The translations under genes and the position numbers were made by a program. The notes below the pieces were generated by a model. It was not told where the DNA came from and ran no database searches. It saw nothing but the letters and a program-made list of their open reading frames with translations. Positions 1 through 8,817 of a stretch of 64,000 bases of DNA are shown here, one piece after another (positions within the stretch are counted from its first letter, which is position 1; each line of letters begins with the position of its first letter). Source of the stretch: Sedimentisphaera salicampi (lineage in GTDB: Bacteria; Planctomycetota; Phycisphaerae; Sedimentisphaerales; Sedimentisphaeraceae); contig NZ_CP021023.1 in NCBI RefSeq assembly GCF_002117005.1, positions 1,860,001 through 1,924,000 of the forward strand. Reading direction: 5' to 3'.

Positions 1-170
1 CGGGAGTGGAAAACTCCGAGCTTGGGATTGTAGTATCTGGCGCGGTAATAGTACAGGCCGGACTCGCTGTCATACCGCCGGCCGGTAAACATATACGGAT
101 TCCCGACAGCGCTTTCATCCACCTTCTGGCAGTTCGGGGCTATACTGTCAATATGATCAACGCTAAACAT
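1..170 (-). CDS. RHS-repeat core fragment, partial (runs off left edge)
   Basis: Read on the minus strand from an ATG at 168-170, this open frame encodes the hallmark end of an RHS/YD-repeat core: a TGRRYD motif, then GLYYYRARYYNPKLG. In full RHS toxins this motif closes the large shell and is followed by a variable toxic tip. Here it begins only about 25 residues after the first ATG, and an in-frame TGA lies six codons before that ATG. The fragment is therefore an orphan core that has lost the long repeat region, and any toxin tip lies beyond the window. It sits 45 bases downstream of a small AT-rich gene that may be an immunity gene. Core identity is clear; whether it is expressed is unknown. 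Confidence 0.7.
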   Translation of the reverse strand, partial: MFSVDHIDSIAPNCQKVDESAVGNPYMFTGRRYDSESGLYYYRARYYNPKLGVFHS

Positions 171-214
171 TGTTTTTGATATTTCTCAAAAAATTGATCT
201 TAAAAGTAATCTGC

Positions 215-565
215 CTATCTATACTCAACGTCAATAACATAACTATCTGCCAATTTCATTTCAAAAACCAATGGAATTCCAGTTATAATCCTTAGATCAT
301 TTCCCTTTATGATTATTTTATTGATATCATAAGTGCCTACCTTTTCACTGTCATTAAGTGTATAATCAAAAACCGGACTTACACTTATATTAAATAAAGG
401 AGTAAATTTTTTATTAAATATGTTTGATTTCACGAATTTACCTACGATAAAAATAATTTTCGCTTTTTGTTGATTGTATTCGATAGTAGAAATATCAATC
501 CAGAGATCGTGAAGTAGATCTATGAGTTCATCGATAGTAGATATGTGATTGTTAATTCTAATCAT
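215..565 (-). CDS. Small hypothetical protein, possible RHS-associated immunity protein
   Basis: A 116-residue soluble protein with no signal peptide or membrane segment, not assigned to a named family. It starts with a short helical region (IDELIDLLHDLWIDI) followed by alternating hydrophobic strands, a layout common among small polymorphic-toxin immunity proteins. The gene is clearly more AT-rich than the genes to its right, as is typical of RHS accessory modules. It lies immediately upstream of an orphan RHS core on the same strand. The immunity role is inferred only from this context and from size. The ATG at 563-565 has a weak ribosome-binding site. Confidence 0.5.
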   Translation of the reverse strand: MIRINNHISTIDELIDLLHDLWIDISTIEYNQQKAKIIFIVGKFVKSNIFNKKFTPLFNISVSPVFDYTLNDSEKVGTYDINKIIIKGNDLRIITGIPLVFEMKLADSYVIDVEYR

Positions 566-831
566 GCCAAAAGGCCTTTATATTGACGTTTCAATCTCCA
601 TAAGAGCTATTCTTATCGTAAACGAAGGGAAAGCAAGAAAAATTTCCAGATTCCCCAAAATTCCCCAAAACCGCCAATTTGGTGAAATGCGGGTGATAGA
701 ATTTACAGAAATGAATGATGGTAGAGGTCTTAGCTATAATCAGCCGGCTGCGCAGATTCAACCTACACAATGAAAAGTACACTTTACTCACATTGGCCGA
801 GTTTGCATATTCTGTATGCAATTCGTATTAT

Positions 832-867
832 AAACGGGACTGCCCTTTGCAGACAGTCCCGTTTTTT
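832..867. terminator. Strong hairpin, probable bidirectional terminator
   Basis: An 11-base perfect stem (832-842 pairing with 854-864, core CGGGACTG/CAGTCCCG) has an 11-base loop and runs into six T's on the plus strand. It lies just downstream of the stop of the minus-strand gene at 877, so it can end that transcript and any plus-strand transcript. Otherwise nothing convincing was seen in the gap 566-876; its small open frames lack ribosome-binding sites. Confidence 0.75.
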
Positions 868-876
868 ACGCCTTTA

Positions 877-3800
877 TTATCGCTGCTGTGCCAACGTGCA
901 TTCGAGCCAGTTGGAAGCAAGCATCTTGAGGTCTAAGAGATTCACGCAGCAGTCTTCGTTGAGGTCGCCTTCAAGATAAACCGTGCAGTCCGGAGCCTGA
1001 GGCATCTGGCTTGCCGGGGTAATATCGCTTGCCGGGTATGGCAGCCTGCCGTCCCAGTTGAGTGATATATCCGCCGGCTCGCCGGAGCTGAGCGATACCT
1101 GCTGAGGTGAAACTGTCAGCCAGTCGCTGAACTCCCAGAGCCTCTCTTTGCCTGGCCTGCCGTAGCTGTGGCCGAAACGGAAATTCGCCGCTGTTACAGT
1201 GCTTCCGCCGGAACCGCAGCTCGGGCATACATCATCGATAAACAGCTCCTGACCGCCTATCTTGAACTGATTGACAGTACCCTGAATCTGCAAAGTCCCC
1301 TTATCGTTGCCGTAGCCGTTTGTTACGCTGATGCTGCAGCCTCCTATGGTGTAGCCGTTGATGTCTGCAAAGTTGTCGAAATTCGAGAAAACTCCGTTCA
1401 CCTCAAGGTTTATATTACCTCCGTATTCGCCGAAAAGCAGGCTCAGGCACTCTACAGGATAGTTGAAGGTGAATTCTGCGTTAATATTATCCAGCTCGAG
1501 TTCACTGCCGGAGCCGCCTGCCTGTCCTGAGGTATCAACTGTTCCTGTGCCGCTTGTTGTGCTGCCGCTGGGAAGCCAGAAGAATTTTTTGAAATCAACA
1601 TCATAGCCCTGAGTGTTGAAAGAACCGCCTACAGAATATGAGCTCGGGGATTTAACGTCTTCGAAATCAGCGCATGGAGCAGAAGAACCACCCGGCCCGC
1701 CTTGGATTGTGAAGGTATGTGTCTCGGGGTCTTGGGTGTATGGATACTGATGCACGAAACGATACTGCCCGAGAAGCCCATCATCGCCGAACAAATCAAA
1801 TGAACCCAGAACATACCCGCCTGAAATATCCGGTATGTCTGTGTTGTCCAGGTCTTCTGTAACGATATTCCAGCCGAATTCAGGCATAAACACGCCCTGG
1901 CTGGTCTGTGGAGTTACAACACCGAAAGCCATATCCACAGGCTGAGAAACAAGCTCGTGGCCATCTGGATAGACCAGCGGCTCCCAGTCTTTGGCCATTG
2001 AATAGGCCTCAATTGATGTGATTTGTATATCTCCGTCGTAGTCTGGGTATGTATCCCTGATCTTTATTTCAATCTCACCGTCTGCGGTATCGCCGGCCAT
2101 TCCGCTCAGCACCATTTCCTGCCAGAGGCAGCCGTCTGATACTATATTGCCCTTGTAGTCTCCATCTACCATAAGCTCTGCGCCAATCACACCTGCTACA
2201 GCTCCTGCCCAAGGAATCTTGTATCTGAGCTTAACCTGATCAGAGTTCGGATTTACGTTCATAATAAGGAAAACAGATGAGCCGCTGTCGCCGTTGCCGA
2301 TTCTCAGAGCCTGATCGCCTGAGCAGTCGTATGCACCTTGAGAAATAGAGCCGTTTTCCTGATATGAATGGCTTGAACGGTCTTCCCAGAAATCAAATTC
2401 GTCTGTTTTAACCAGCGTATCCTTCCATGCAACAGCCTTGTCGTTCCAGCCGTTTTCGAGACTGGTGGTTTTCCAGCCGAATTTTGCATAGCTGTAGCCG
2501 TCTATATCAGCCGAAACGCCGAGCCAGTAAACTTCAGGATTATCTCGGGAACCCTGCTGCTCAAAGGCCTGAGATTCGGGTATATCAATTTCATACTGCC
2601 ATATCCTGTTGTCCCAGCTAAGAGAGGAATTCGTGAACGGATCCCAGAAATATTCCTCCTGTACAATGCTGTACTGGCTTGCTGAAAAATCAGAGAAATC
2701 CCCTTCCCAAAGCAGCTCAAGCGGCTTTGAAGCCTCGTTATCAGGGTCGTCATCGGGGTTTTTCGGGTCATCGCCCACTGGATCATCGCTGTAGATCTTG
2801 AGATGCAGTTTCTGCACGTTCCCTGGAGGGTCGCCTTCTGCATAATCCTGATCCCATGAACCCCAGAGATAGATCTTGGTGATCGGCCCTTCCTGAGTGC
2901 ATTCAAAGTCATCTGCCAAAAGCCTTGGGATATCGTCGTAGGTGTCGCATCTTATATCTGTGCCGAGCGAAGAGTCGTATGGCGGCTGGAGGTATTTTGT
3001 CTCCTGCCCGCCCGGGTATGTGAAGTAAACATCGTCATACCAAACACCGTTCCAGCCCTGAAGCACGAATTCTGTGGTTATCGTTACGTCGTTGCAGTAT
3101 GGCACGGGATTGTCGGAGAGATCCCAGTCTGCGGTAATATCGGATCTTGTGAGGCTCGGAACGTGAGTATTGCTTTCTGTGATTTCCGGAGAGTTGGATG
3201 TCTGCCAGTCTATATCTGTATTGTAGCCGAGGATGTCGTAGTCTGTCCATGCTGTGTAATGCAGATCGGTTGCTGATTCAAGCTCGTCCTGATGGATCTT
3301 ATAAGAGCCCACAACAAGCTGTGTCGGCCCGTCTCCCGGGTCAACAGGGTTGTCTGTTGGTGTAAGAGTGGCGATGTGTTTAATAAACCAGTGGTTGGCT
3401 GAGAAATTGAAATACCAGCCGTTGCCTTCATCATAGCCTCCCGGATTGGGGTTTGTGTAGTCGTCGTAGGTGTAGCTCTGGAAGTCTGTTCCGCCGGTAT
3501 CGCGGTCTGAATCGGCCACAATAACCTCATCCGGATTGCTTCCGAGCTGGGCAGAGGAGCCGTCATCGCCCCATGCAGCTATTGCGTGCCCGCCGCTGGG
3601 ACTTCCTCCCGGGGAAGTTCGCGGCCTGCTGATGCTCAAACCCACCTGCTTATAATCCCGAAGCATATTCCCTATATCCTTCGCTCCGTCAGCATTAGAC
3701 CACGGAACCTTACTTTTATTCCCGTACACGTTCACAACGTTATAGGGATTGGAAGGCCACACGTTATGAGACGAGCTCAGCCACCAAGTTAGGGCTGTAT

Positions 3801-4110
3801 CAATCCAGCCGCCGTCTTGGGTGCCATGCGTGTTTGACGGGTCTATGGTCGCCTGCCAGTTGAGCATATCGATATAGATATCTTCTGCCCGTTCCTGAAT
3901 TGTCGCTCCGCTGCCGTAGCCTGCTCCTGCGAGAAGATTCGAGGCCGAGGCCATCCAGCAGCTGTTGTCTGTCGGGGGCGTGCCTGTATCAATACCTTCA
4001 TTGCCCGAGATAAATTCTTTGTCAACATCGCTTGCCGGATCCCTTTGCCAGTCTGCAAAGACACTGGCGGCTAAAACTGTAATAATAATTGTGAAAATTA
4101 ATTTCTTCAT
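877..4110 (-). CDS. Large secreted cysteine-peptidase-like protein with DUF7901-type module and dockerin-like C-terminus
   Basis: A 1077-residue exported protein with a signal peptide (residues 1-19, cleavage after VFA). The first 250 residues look like a papain-fold peptidase of the IdeS/C39-like kind: NSCWMASASN carries a candidate nucleophile Cys51 and SGGHAIAAWG a candidate histidine near 175, followed by an acidic strand. A central module (about 370-600) with LADDFECTQEGPI and IYLWGSW matches the DUF7901-type domain recurrent in planctomycete secreted proteins. Beta-rich regions follow, and the end (about 1048-1071, DLNEDCCVNLLDLKMLASNW) is a single dockerin-like repeat. The ATG has a clear AGGAG site. 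Protease activity is inferred; the substrate is unknown. Confidence 0.6.
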   Translation of the reverse strand: MKKLIFTIIITVLAASVFADWQRDPASDVDKEFISGNEGIDTGTPPTDNSCWMASASNLLAGAGYGSGATIQERAEDIYIDMLNWQATIDPSNTHGTQDGGWIDTALTWWLSSSHNVWPSNPYNVVNVYGNKSKVPWSNADGAKDIGNMLRDYKQVGLSISRPRTSPGGSPSGGHAIAAWGDDGSSAQLGSNPDEVIVADSDRDTGGTDFQSYTYDDYTNPNPGGYDEGNGWYFNFSANHWFIKHIATLTPTDNPVDPGDGPTQLVVGSYKIHQDELESATDLHYTAWTDYDILGYNTDIDWQTSNSPEITESNTHVPSLTRSDITADWDLSDNPVPYCNDVTITTEFVLQGWNGVWYDDVYFTYPGGQETKYLQPPYDSSLGTDIRCDTYDDIPRLLADDFECTQEGPITKIYLWGSWDQDYAEGDPPGNVQKLHLKIYSDDPVGDDPKNPDDDPDNEASKPLELLWEGDFSDFSASQYSIVQEEYFWDPFTNSSLSWDNRIWQYEIDIPESQAFEQQGSRDNPEVYWLGVSADIDGYSYAKFGWKTTSLENGWNDKAVAWKDTLVKTDEFDFWEDRSSHSYQENGSISQGAYDCSGDQALRIGNGDSGSSVFLIMNVNPNSDQVKLRYKIPWAGAVAGVIGAELMVDGDYKGNIVSDGCLWQEMVLSGMAGDTADGEIEIKIRDTYPDYDGDIQITSIEAYSMAKDWEPLVYPDGHELVSQPVDMAFGVVTPQTSQGVFMPEFGWNIVTEDLDNTDIPDISGGYVLGSFDLFGDDGLLGQYRFVHQYPYTQDPETHTFTIQGGPGGSSAPCADFEDVKSPSSYSVGGSFNTQGYDVDFKKFFWLPSGSTTSGTGTVDTSGQAGGSGSELELDNINAEFTFNYPVECLSLLFGEYGGNINLEVNGVFSNFDNFADINGYTIGGCSISVTNGYGNDKGTLQIQGTVNQFKIGGQELFIDDVCPSCGSGGSTVTAANFRFGHSYGRPGKERLWEFSDWLTVSPQQVSLSSGEPADISLNWDGRLPYPASDITPASQMPQAPDCTVYLEGDLNEDCCVNLLDLKMLASNWLECTLAQQR

Positions 4111-4355
4111 AATAAAACTCCTGCAAAAAAAAATTGAAATATTTCCCCTGCCTCTCGGCAGATTACGCGCATACCAGAAAGCTGATAACCCCAGAATTTC
4201 ATTCGAGGTGAATCAAAGAAGTGGAACTGATACATCCTGCTCAACTCCAAGGTATAAGGATGAGGCTACCATTTTAAAAACGCATTTTCAAGTTAAATAG
4301 CTTAAAGAGGCGGATAAGAGGGAGAAAAAATAAGAAAACCGTAAATATACTTATT

Positions 4356-5570
4356 TCATCCGCGGGAGAAGCGTTTGGCAAGGCATACAACGAAAAGTGA
4401 AATCAAAAACGTTCCGCTGATCGCCTCGAACATCGCAACCGCCCTTGTGAAGGTGTGCGTTGCGTTTGGGTACACATCTCCGAAGCCCAGCGTGGTGAAA
4501 GTGATAACGCTGAAGTACATACTCTCGAAAAACGTACTTCCGTTCGGGGAATGGGGACACTCCAAATCACCCACGCTGAAATACAGCAGCCCGCAGGTTA
4601 TGATAACAGTTAAGGCAGCGTAAATCACCCTGACGGGCTTTTCTCCATAGCCGAAGAGCAGATCGCCGAGCAGGAATTCCGGCAGAAGCTTTATCCCCTT
4701 TGCAAGCTTTGCGATTTTCTGTTTCTTATCGAGCTTAGCGAAATTTTTGCCGTAGAACCTGCCCCGCATATTGCATTTTCGTTCTTCGTAGAAACAGTCG
4801 CCGGCGAGTTTGTAGTAGCCGGCTTCGGTAGCCGCCTGCTTTACGTAGCGCCAGAATGTTTCTCCGTCGCCGGAGCATCTCCTTGCGAAGGTGATATCGT
4901 AATGGGTCGGCAGTGATTTGCCGGTGGAATAAACGCCGCTGAAATCCGCAGCGCTCATGAACAGTGATTCCTTGAAGTTCCCGCCTTTGCTGAGAAGGGT
5001 GTTGATAAATCTTGCGTCTTGAGCAAATCGGGCACGGTTGAAAAGAGCATAGCCGTGGAATTCTACTGTCCTGAACATCGCCTGAGCCCCGAATTTGCAG
5101 TCTGTAAAGGCGGCAACGCTGTAAAACTTGCAGCCGTCGAAGCCCGCCCTGCCGTGAAAGGTGCTGTCTGCGAAGCGGGTCTGCTCTTTGAAAACGGACA
5201 TATTGAAAACCGCATCCTGCTTGAATACAACCCGCAGCAGCCCCTCATCATCCCATTCTGGCGCGAAAAATACGTTACCCTCGAACGTGCATTCATTCAT
5301 AATGATCTTCTGGGGGAATGTGATTATTCTGCACTGCTCTTGTGCAGAGGTTTGGAGGTTTGATGTGTCGAATTTCTCCTCCTTCTCGAAGAAACGGTCA
5401 ACCTCCAGATCGCCTGAAACCGTACACCTGAGAAGACTGATATCCTGCCCGTCCGCAAGGGCCTGCAAAACCTGCGAAGCGGTTAGCCGCTGATGTTCTC
5501 TTCTGAATTCCATAAGCGTATTTGAATGGAATTTAACAAAAAATTCCACAGCCATCCCATAGAAGAACAA
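4356..5570 (-). CDS. Pentapeptide-repeat two-helix potassium-channel-like protein, 5' end reshaped by an IS
   Basis: A 404-residue frame. Residues 90-215 form a pentapeptide-like beta-helix with an aromatic or aliphatic residue about every fifth position. The C-terminus is an ion-channel (Ion_trans_2-like) domain: TM1 about 314-334, pore loop with selectivity filter TTLGFGD at 359-365, and TM2 about 375-398. This architecture belongs to a recognised group of bacterial pentapeptide channels. The first eight codons (MFFYGMAV) lie inside the left end of the insertion sequence that begins at 5547. Internal starts at 5555 or 5513 (MEFRREHQ) are also possible; none has a strong ribosome-binding site. 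The original promoter side is now separated from the gene by the 1.5-kb IS. Confidence 0.75.
   Translation of the reverse strand: MFFYGMAVEFFVKFHSNTLMEFRREHQRLTASQVLQALADGQDISLLRCTVSGDLEVDRFFEKEEKFDTSNLQTSAQEQCRIITFPQKIIMNECTFEGNVFFAPEWDDEGLLRVVFKQDAVFNMSVFKEQTRFADSTFHGRAGFDGCKFYSVAAFTDCKFGAQAMFRTVEFHGYALFNRARFAQDARFINTLLSKGGNFKESLFMSAADFSGVYSTGKSLPTHYDITFARRCSGDGETFWRYVKQAATEAGYYKLAGDCFYEERKCNMRGRFYGKNFAKLDKKQKIAKLAKGIKLLPEFLLGDLLFGYGEKPVRVIYAALTVIITCGLLYFSVGDLECPHSPNGSTFFESMYFSVITFTTLGFGDVYPNATHTFTRAVAMFEAISGTFLISLFVVCLAKRFSRG
5538..5546. repeat. Left target-site duplication of the IS4-type element
   Basis: The nine bases AAAAAATTC directly abut the left inverted repeat. The same nine bases occur at 7055-7063 after the right inverted repeat, marking insertion into the 5' part of the channel gene or its leader. 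Confidence 0.9.
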
Positions 5571-7054
5571 AATATAAGATGTTTCTTTGAAAATAGCGGG
5601 GTATGAGTTACACTAATTTCAACAAACTAACCAAAAATTAGGAGTAACTCATGACACCCGCTAAGCATCAATATACAGTTCTCAAGCAGATATGCCAATA
5701 TATTCCTGCTTATCTTGTTTCAAAATTATCCCGGTTTTACGGTATTGACAAGCAATCACGAACATTTTCGTGCTGGTCTCACATTGTATCTATGCTTCAT
5801 GTCCAGATTGCTCACAGCCTCTCGCTGAACGACGTTGCCGACACATTGCGTAATCATTCCGGAGCTTTGATTCCTATTCGCCGTGCAACCCCACCAAGCA
5901 GGAATGGGCTTTCTCATGCAAACAGGGTTCGAGATCCTCGTATGGCAGAGACTCTCTTCTGGGAGGTGCTGTCCCATATCCAAGCCCAGCATCCTAATTT
6001 TGGCAGAGGTCATAAATACTCCGGCCTTCCAAGGCGTTTTAAGAGAGCAATATATGCGGTTGATTCAACAACGATTCAGCTTGTAGCCAACTGTATTGAC
6101 TGGGCTAAACATCGCAGACGCAAAGCCGCTGCAAAGTGCCACATGCAGCTTAATCTCCAGACATTCCTGCCTCAATTTGCTATTGTAAAAGAAGCCTCAA
6201 CCCATGATTCGACAGAGGCTTATCAGCTCTGTCAGAACCTTAAAAGCGGCGAAATAGCGGTTTTTGACAAGGCTTACGTGGATTTTAAGCATCTGGCTGA
6301 TCTTGACAGGCGAGAATTATTCTGGGTTACCAGAGCCAAAGACAATATGAAATATCGTTTTGTTAAACAGAATACAGAACCAAAAGGTGATATCCAATAC
6401 GATGCATTAATTGAACTTGAAATGCCGAAAAGCTATGAGGCCTACCCGAAGCAGCTCCGTTTGGTTAAGGCTTATGTGGAAGTTAACGGCGAGAAAAAGC
6501 TTATGAAATTTATCACTAACAATACTCAGTGGGCGCCGAGCAGTATCTGCGGCCTATATAAATGCCGATGGGGCATAGAGGTGTTTTTCAAGCAAATAAA
6601 GCAGACTTTGCAGCTAAGCGATTTCCTAGGGCATAGCCAAGAAGCGATTCTATGGCAAGTATGGACGGCAATGCTTGCTTATATTTTAATACGGTATATA
6701 GGTTTCCTCGGCAAATGGAAAGGAACATTCAGTCGATTGTTTACTTTGCTGAGGGGTGTATTATTCAGCCGGCTGGATGTTTTTAGCGTTATGGCTGCCT
6801 GTGGGACAGCACGTGGTTCACCGCGTATGGTTGCAAGCCCTCAGCAGGCTTATTTGCCAGGTTTTAATATGTAGCAAGATTTTACGCAAAGAAAGAGGTG
6901 AAAAAAGAGTGGGCAGTATTGAGCAAAAAACTGACAATTGAACAATAGCCAAAAAAATGCAAACTGGGGTGATTGAAATCCTTCAGGAAAAGGGCGTTTT
7001 AATACAATAAACAAGCCCTCAACGATAAATCTATGGACCTATGGGATGGCTGTG
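5547..7054 (+). mobile_element. Complete IS4-type insertion sequence, about 1.5 kb
   Basis: The element is bounded by perfect 16-base terminal inverted repeats: CACAGCCATCCCATAG at 5547-5562 and its exact reverse complement at 7039-7054. Both are flanked by the 9-base direct duplication AAAAAATTC. It contains one transposase gene (5651-6874). The intact ends, intact transposase and identical target duplication suggest a recent, possibly still active insertion. About 165 non-coding bases lie between the transposase stop and the right end. The size and YREK motif fit the IS4 family; the exact subgroup cannot be named from sequence reading alone. Confidence 0.93.
5651..6874 (+). CDS. IS4-family DDE transposase
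   Basis: A 407-residue transposase, apparently full length. The catalytic core shows AIYAVDSTTIQL (first Asp), an AVFDKAYVDF segment (second Asp) and the IS4 signature Y-x2-R-x3-E-x6-K in YKCRWGIEVFFKQIKQTL (catalytic Glu). The N-terminal third carries a DUF4372-like region (FSCWSHIVSMLHVQIA), common in this family. It catalyses cut-and-paste movement of the surrounding element. The ATG follows a good AGGAG site. No frameshift or internal stop is present. Confidence 0.92.
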   Translation: MTPAKHQYTVLKQICQYIPAYLVSKLSRFYGIDKQSRTFSCWSHIVSMLHVQIAHSLSLNDVADTLRNHSGALIPIRRATPPSRNGLSHANRVRDPRMAETLFWEVLSHIQAQHPNFGRGHKYSGLPRRFKRAIYAVDSTTIQLVANCIDWAKHRRRKAAAKCHMQLNLQTFLPQFAIVKEASTHDSTEAYQLCQNLKSGEIAVFDKAYVDFKHLADLDRRELFWVTRAKDNMKYRFVKQNTEPKGDIQYDALIELEMPKSYEAYPKQLRLVKAYVEVNGEKKLMKFITNNTQWAPSSICGLYKCRWGIEVFFKQIKQTLQLSDFLGHSQEAILWQVWTAMLAYILIRYIGFLGKWKGTFSRLFTLLRGVLFSRLDVFSVMAACGTARGSPRMVASPQQAYLPGFNM

Positions 7055-7063
7055 AAAAAATTC
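7055..7063. repeat. Right target-site duplication of the IS4-type element
   Basis: AAAAAATTC immediately follows the right inverted repeat and equals the copy at 5538-5546. Joining the two flanks restores the pre-insertion sequence. In that joined sequence the channel frame has an upstream in-frame TGA and no ATG before MEFRREHQ. Confidence 0.9.
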
Positions 7064-7194
7064 AACAAAATATTTTTTCAAATCCGTTACAAAATCCTGA
7101 AATCAAATTTTTTTGGGAAAATAGTTTGATTATGAAAAATTACTATGTTAGTATGTTATTCAAATGAAAATTAATATATTGAAAGGTGTTTGAT

Positions 7195-7803
7195 ATGGTT
7201 AAAAAGCTTAGTATATTCTGGATTATATCAGCGGTTTTCTGTTTATCGGCAAACAATGCTTCAGCAGATTATATCAGCATTGAAATCTACGAGCAGGAAA
7301 ACGATGTAATAGTTTCTCACAGCGGCAGCCTCAATATCTCACAATTCAAAGCTGAGGGAGGCTCTTACGCTGAATACACCATCGAGGTCCCTTATAACAG
7401 CGGCGTGATACCTTCAGACGGGTATCTTACTAATTTCAGCGAGCCGTCTGTGGGAGATACTCAAGCCAGAATTATTTTGGAGTCTGTTCCTTCATTTGGG
7501 GACGGCGATCCTGTTGGTGCTGACAGCGCAACCGGGGATTATTTGCATTTAGAAGGCGGAAGCTTAAATAGATTGTATTTTCTGCCTGAAGATGTCGATG
7601 AGAACAACATCTTGACAGTAAGCGGCTCAATGACCTTCCAAAACAGCACAATAAACTCGCTCGGAATGGATATGGGTACATACACAATTACAGATTCCAA
7701 TTTCGCCCAAGGTGAAAAGATCGAAATGACAATAACCCCCGAGCCGGCAACAATCGCCCTTCTTGGAATCGGCGGGTTTGCATTGAGAAGAAAACACTCA
7801 TAA
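7195..7803 (+). CDS. PEP-CTERM sorting-domain protein (paralogue A)
   Basis: A 202-residue exported protein: signal peptide (to about residue 24, NNASA), a beta-rich body, and a C-terminal PEP-CTERM signal. That signal consists of PEP in TPEPATIALLG, a short hydrophobic helix, and a basic end RRKHS. In this system the tail is recognised by an exosortase in the inner membrane; no exosortase is encoded in this window. The ATG at 7195 is preferred over the upstream GTG at 7186 because GAAAGG (7181-7186) sits 8 bases before it. It is clearly paralogous to the protein at 62783-63385: both share SGSLxxSxF near the start, a SMTFQN-like stretch and DSxFAQGE just before the tail. The body is of unknown function. 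Confidence 0.88.
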   Translation: MVKKLSIFWIISAVFCLSANNASADYISIEIYEQENDVIVSHSGSLNISQFKAEGGSYAEYTIEVPYNSGVIPSDGYLTNFSEPSVGDTQARIILESVPSFGDGDPVGADSATGDYLHLEGGSLNRLYFLPEDVDENNILTVSGSMTFQNSTINSLGMDMGTYTITDSNFAQGEKIEMTITPEPATIALLGIGGFALRRKHS

Positions 7804-8172
7804 GCCGCTCATCTTTGCTGATTTTGCTTTGCCCAAATCTATCCGCGTGTTCCAGTGCAGCTCGGTTTTAAATTACGTTGCTATAAATCATCTCGAAGAA
7901 CTTGCGGCAAACACAGCAGAGCAAAGACACCCGCGGACAGGCGCAGGATCTTGCCTCTATAATCCTTGTTAGGAGATATAGGACAAACAGGAAAGACAGT
8001 ACGGAGCGGCAGGCCAGCAAAGCCTTCCTCTCTGTCCTGTAAATCCGGTCTGAAAGCACAAAAATCTAAGATCCTTTGCGGGCTTCCCGCCTGCGCCAGA
8101 CTGACTCAGTGGCAAAAGATTAGATTAAATCAGCGTTTTTTTGGATTAGGCTTGGCCAGTTGCCGAAGTTTA
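7804..8172. other. Gene-free gap
   Basis: No open frame here has a credible start site or protein-like composition, and no clear terminator or repeat was seen. The gap lies between the convergent ends of the PEP-CTERM gene and the minus-strand operon. Confidence 0.5.
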
Positions 8173-8790
8173 TTATTTGAGCGAGTCGGCGAGTTTAAGG
8201 CCGAGCTTGCGGGCATTATCCAAAACCTCCGGGCAGTCTTTGGCTTTGCCCCTTTCAAACAATCCGAAAACAGCAAGCTCATCCACAAATTCATAACCCA
8301 GCGCCTCAAGCGGGAGTTTCATAGAAGGTATGGTAAAGCCCATATCCTCCTCATTCATCTGCTCAGCTATCCCCACAACAGCAGCTTTCCTGCTCTGCCC
8401 GCTGAGCTGGCTGCTCCAGCCGCGAGGAACGGTGTTCTCAAAATTGTAGAAGCAGTAGAGCCGGTCTATAAAGGCCTTCATCATCGCTGTTACGTTGTAG
8501 TTATGTGTTGGGGAAATCAAGACTAAGCCCTGAGATTCGATTAAAGAGGGGTAAAGCTCGGTTAGATCGTCTATGAGGCCTGTGCAGATCTTATCCTTCC
8601 TGCACCTCTCGCAGCCAATGCATGCCTTGAAATCCAAATCTCTGAGCTGAACCTGTCTGCACGAAATCCCTGTTTCCCTGATCCCTGCATCAATGCCTTC
8701 CAGAACTGCATCGGAATTGCCGTTCACTCTCGGACTCGCAGAAACTGCTGTGATCTGCTGTTTGGGCGGGTTTTGCCTGAAGTTTTCCAT
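8173..8790 (-). CDS. Flavodoxin-fold NAD(P)H-dependent reductase, iron-sulfur-flavoprotein-like
   Basis: A 205-residue cytoplasmic flavoprotein. The N-terminus has the flavodoxin-like FMN phosphate loop (SASPRVNGNSDAVL). It is followed by a compact cysteine motif CxxCxxCxxxxxC (Cys57, 60, 63, 69), as in iron-sulfur flavoproteins that bind a 4Fe-4S cluster, and by the SPTHNYNVTAMMKAFIDR segment typical of the NADPH-dependent FMN reductase family. The expected role is electron transfer between reduced cofactors and small acceptors; the physiological partner is unknown. It is the last gene of the long minus-strand operon, 27 bases after the LOG gene, and has no strong ribosome-binding site. Confidence 0.8.
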   Translation of the reverse strand: MENFRQNPPKQQITAVSASPRVNGNSDAVLEGIDAGIRETGISCRQVQLRDLDFKACIGCERCRKDKICTGLIDDLTELYPSLIESQGLVLISPTHNYNVTAMMKAFIDRLYCFYNFENTVPRGWSSQLSGQSRKAAVVGIAEQMNEEDMGFTIPSMKLPLEALGYEFVDELAVFGLFERGKAKDCPEVLDNARKLGLKLADSLK

Positions 8791-8817
8791 CTTGGGCTTT
8801 TCAAATGACTTTGATAA

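Noticed and set aside
549-821. Small open frames in the gap next to the RHS fragment
   Set aside because: No ribosome-binding sites, mutual overlap on both strands, and no protein-like composition.
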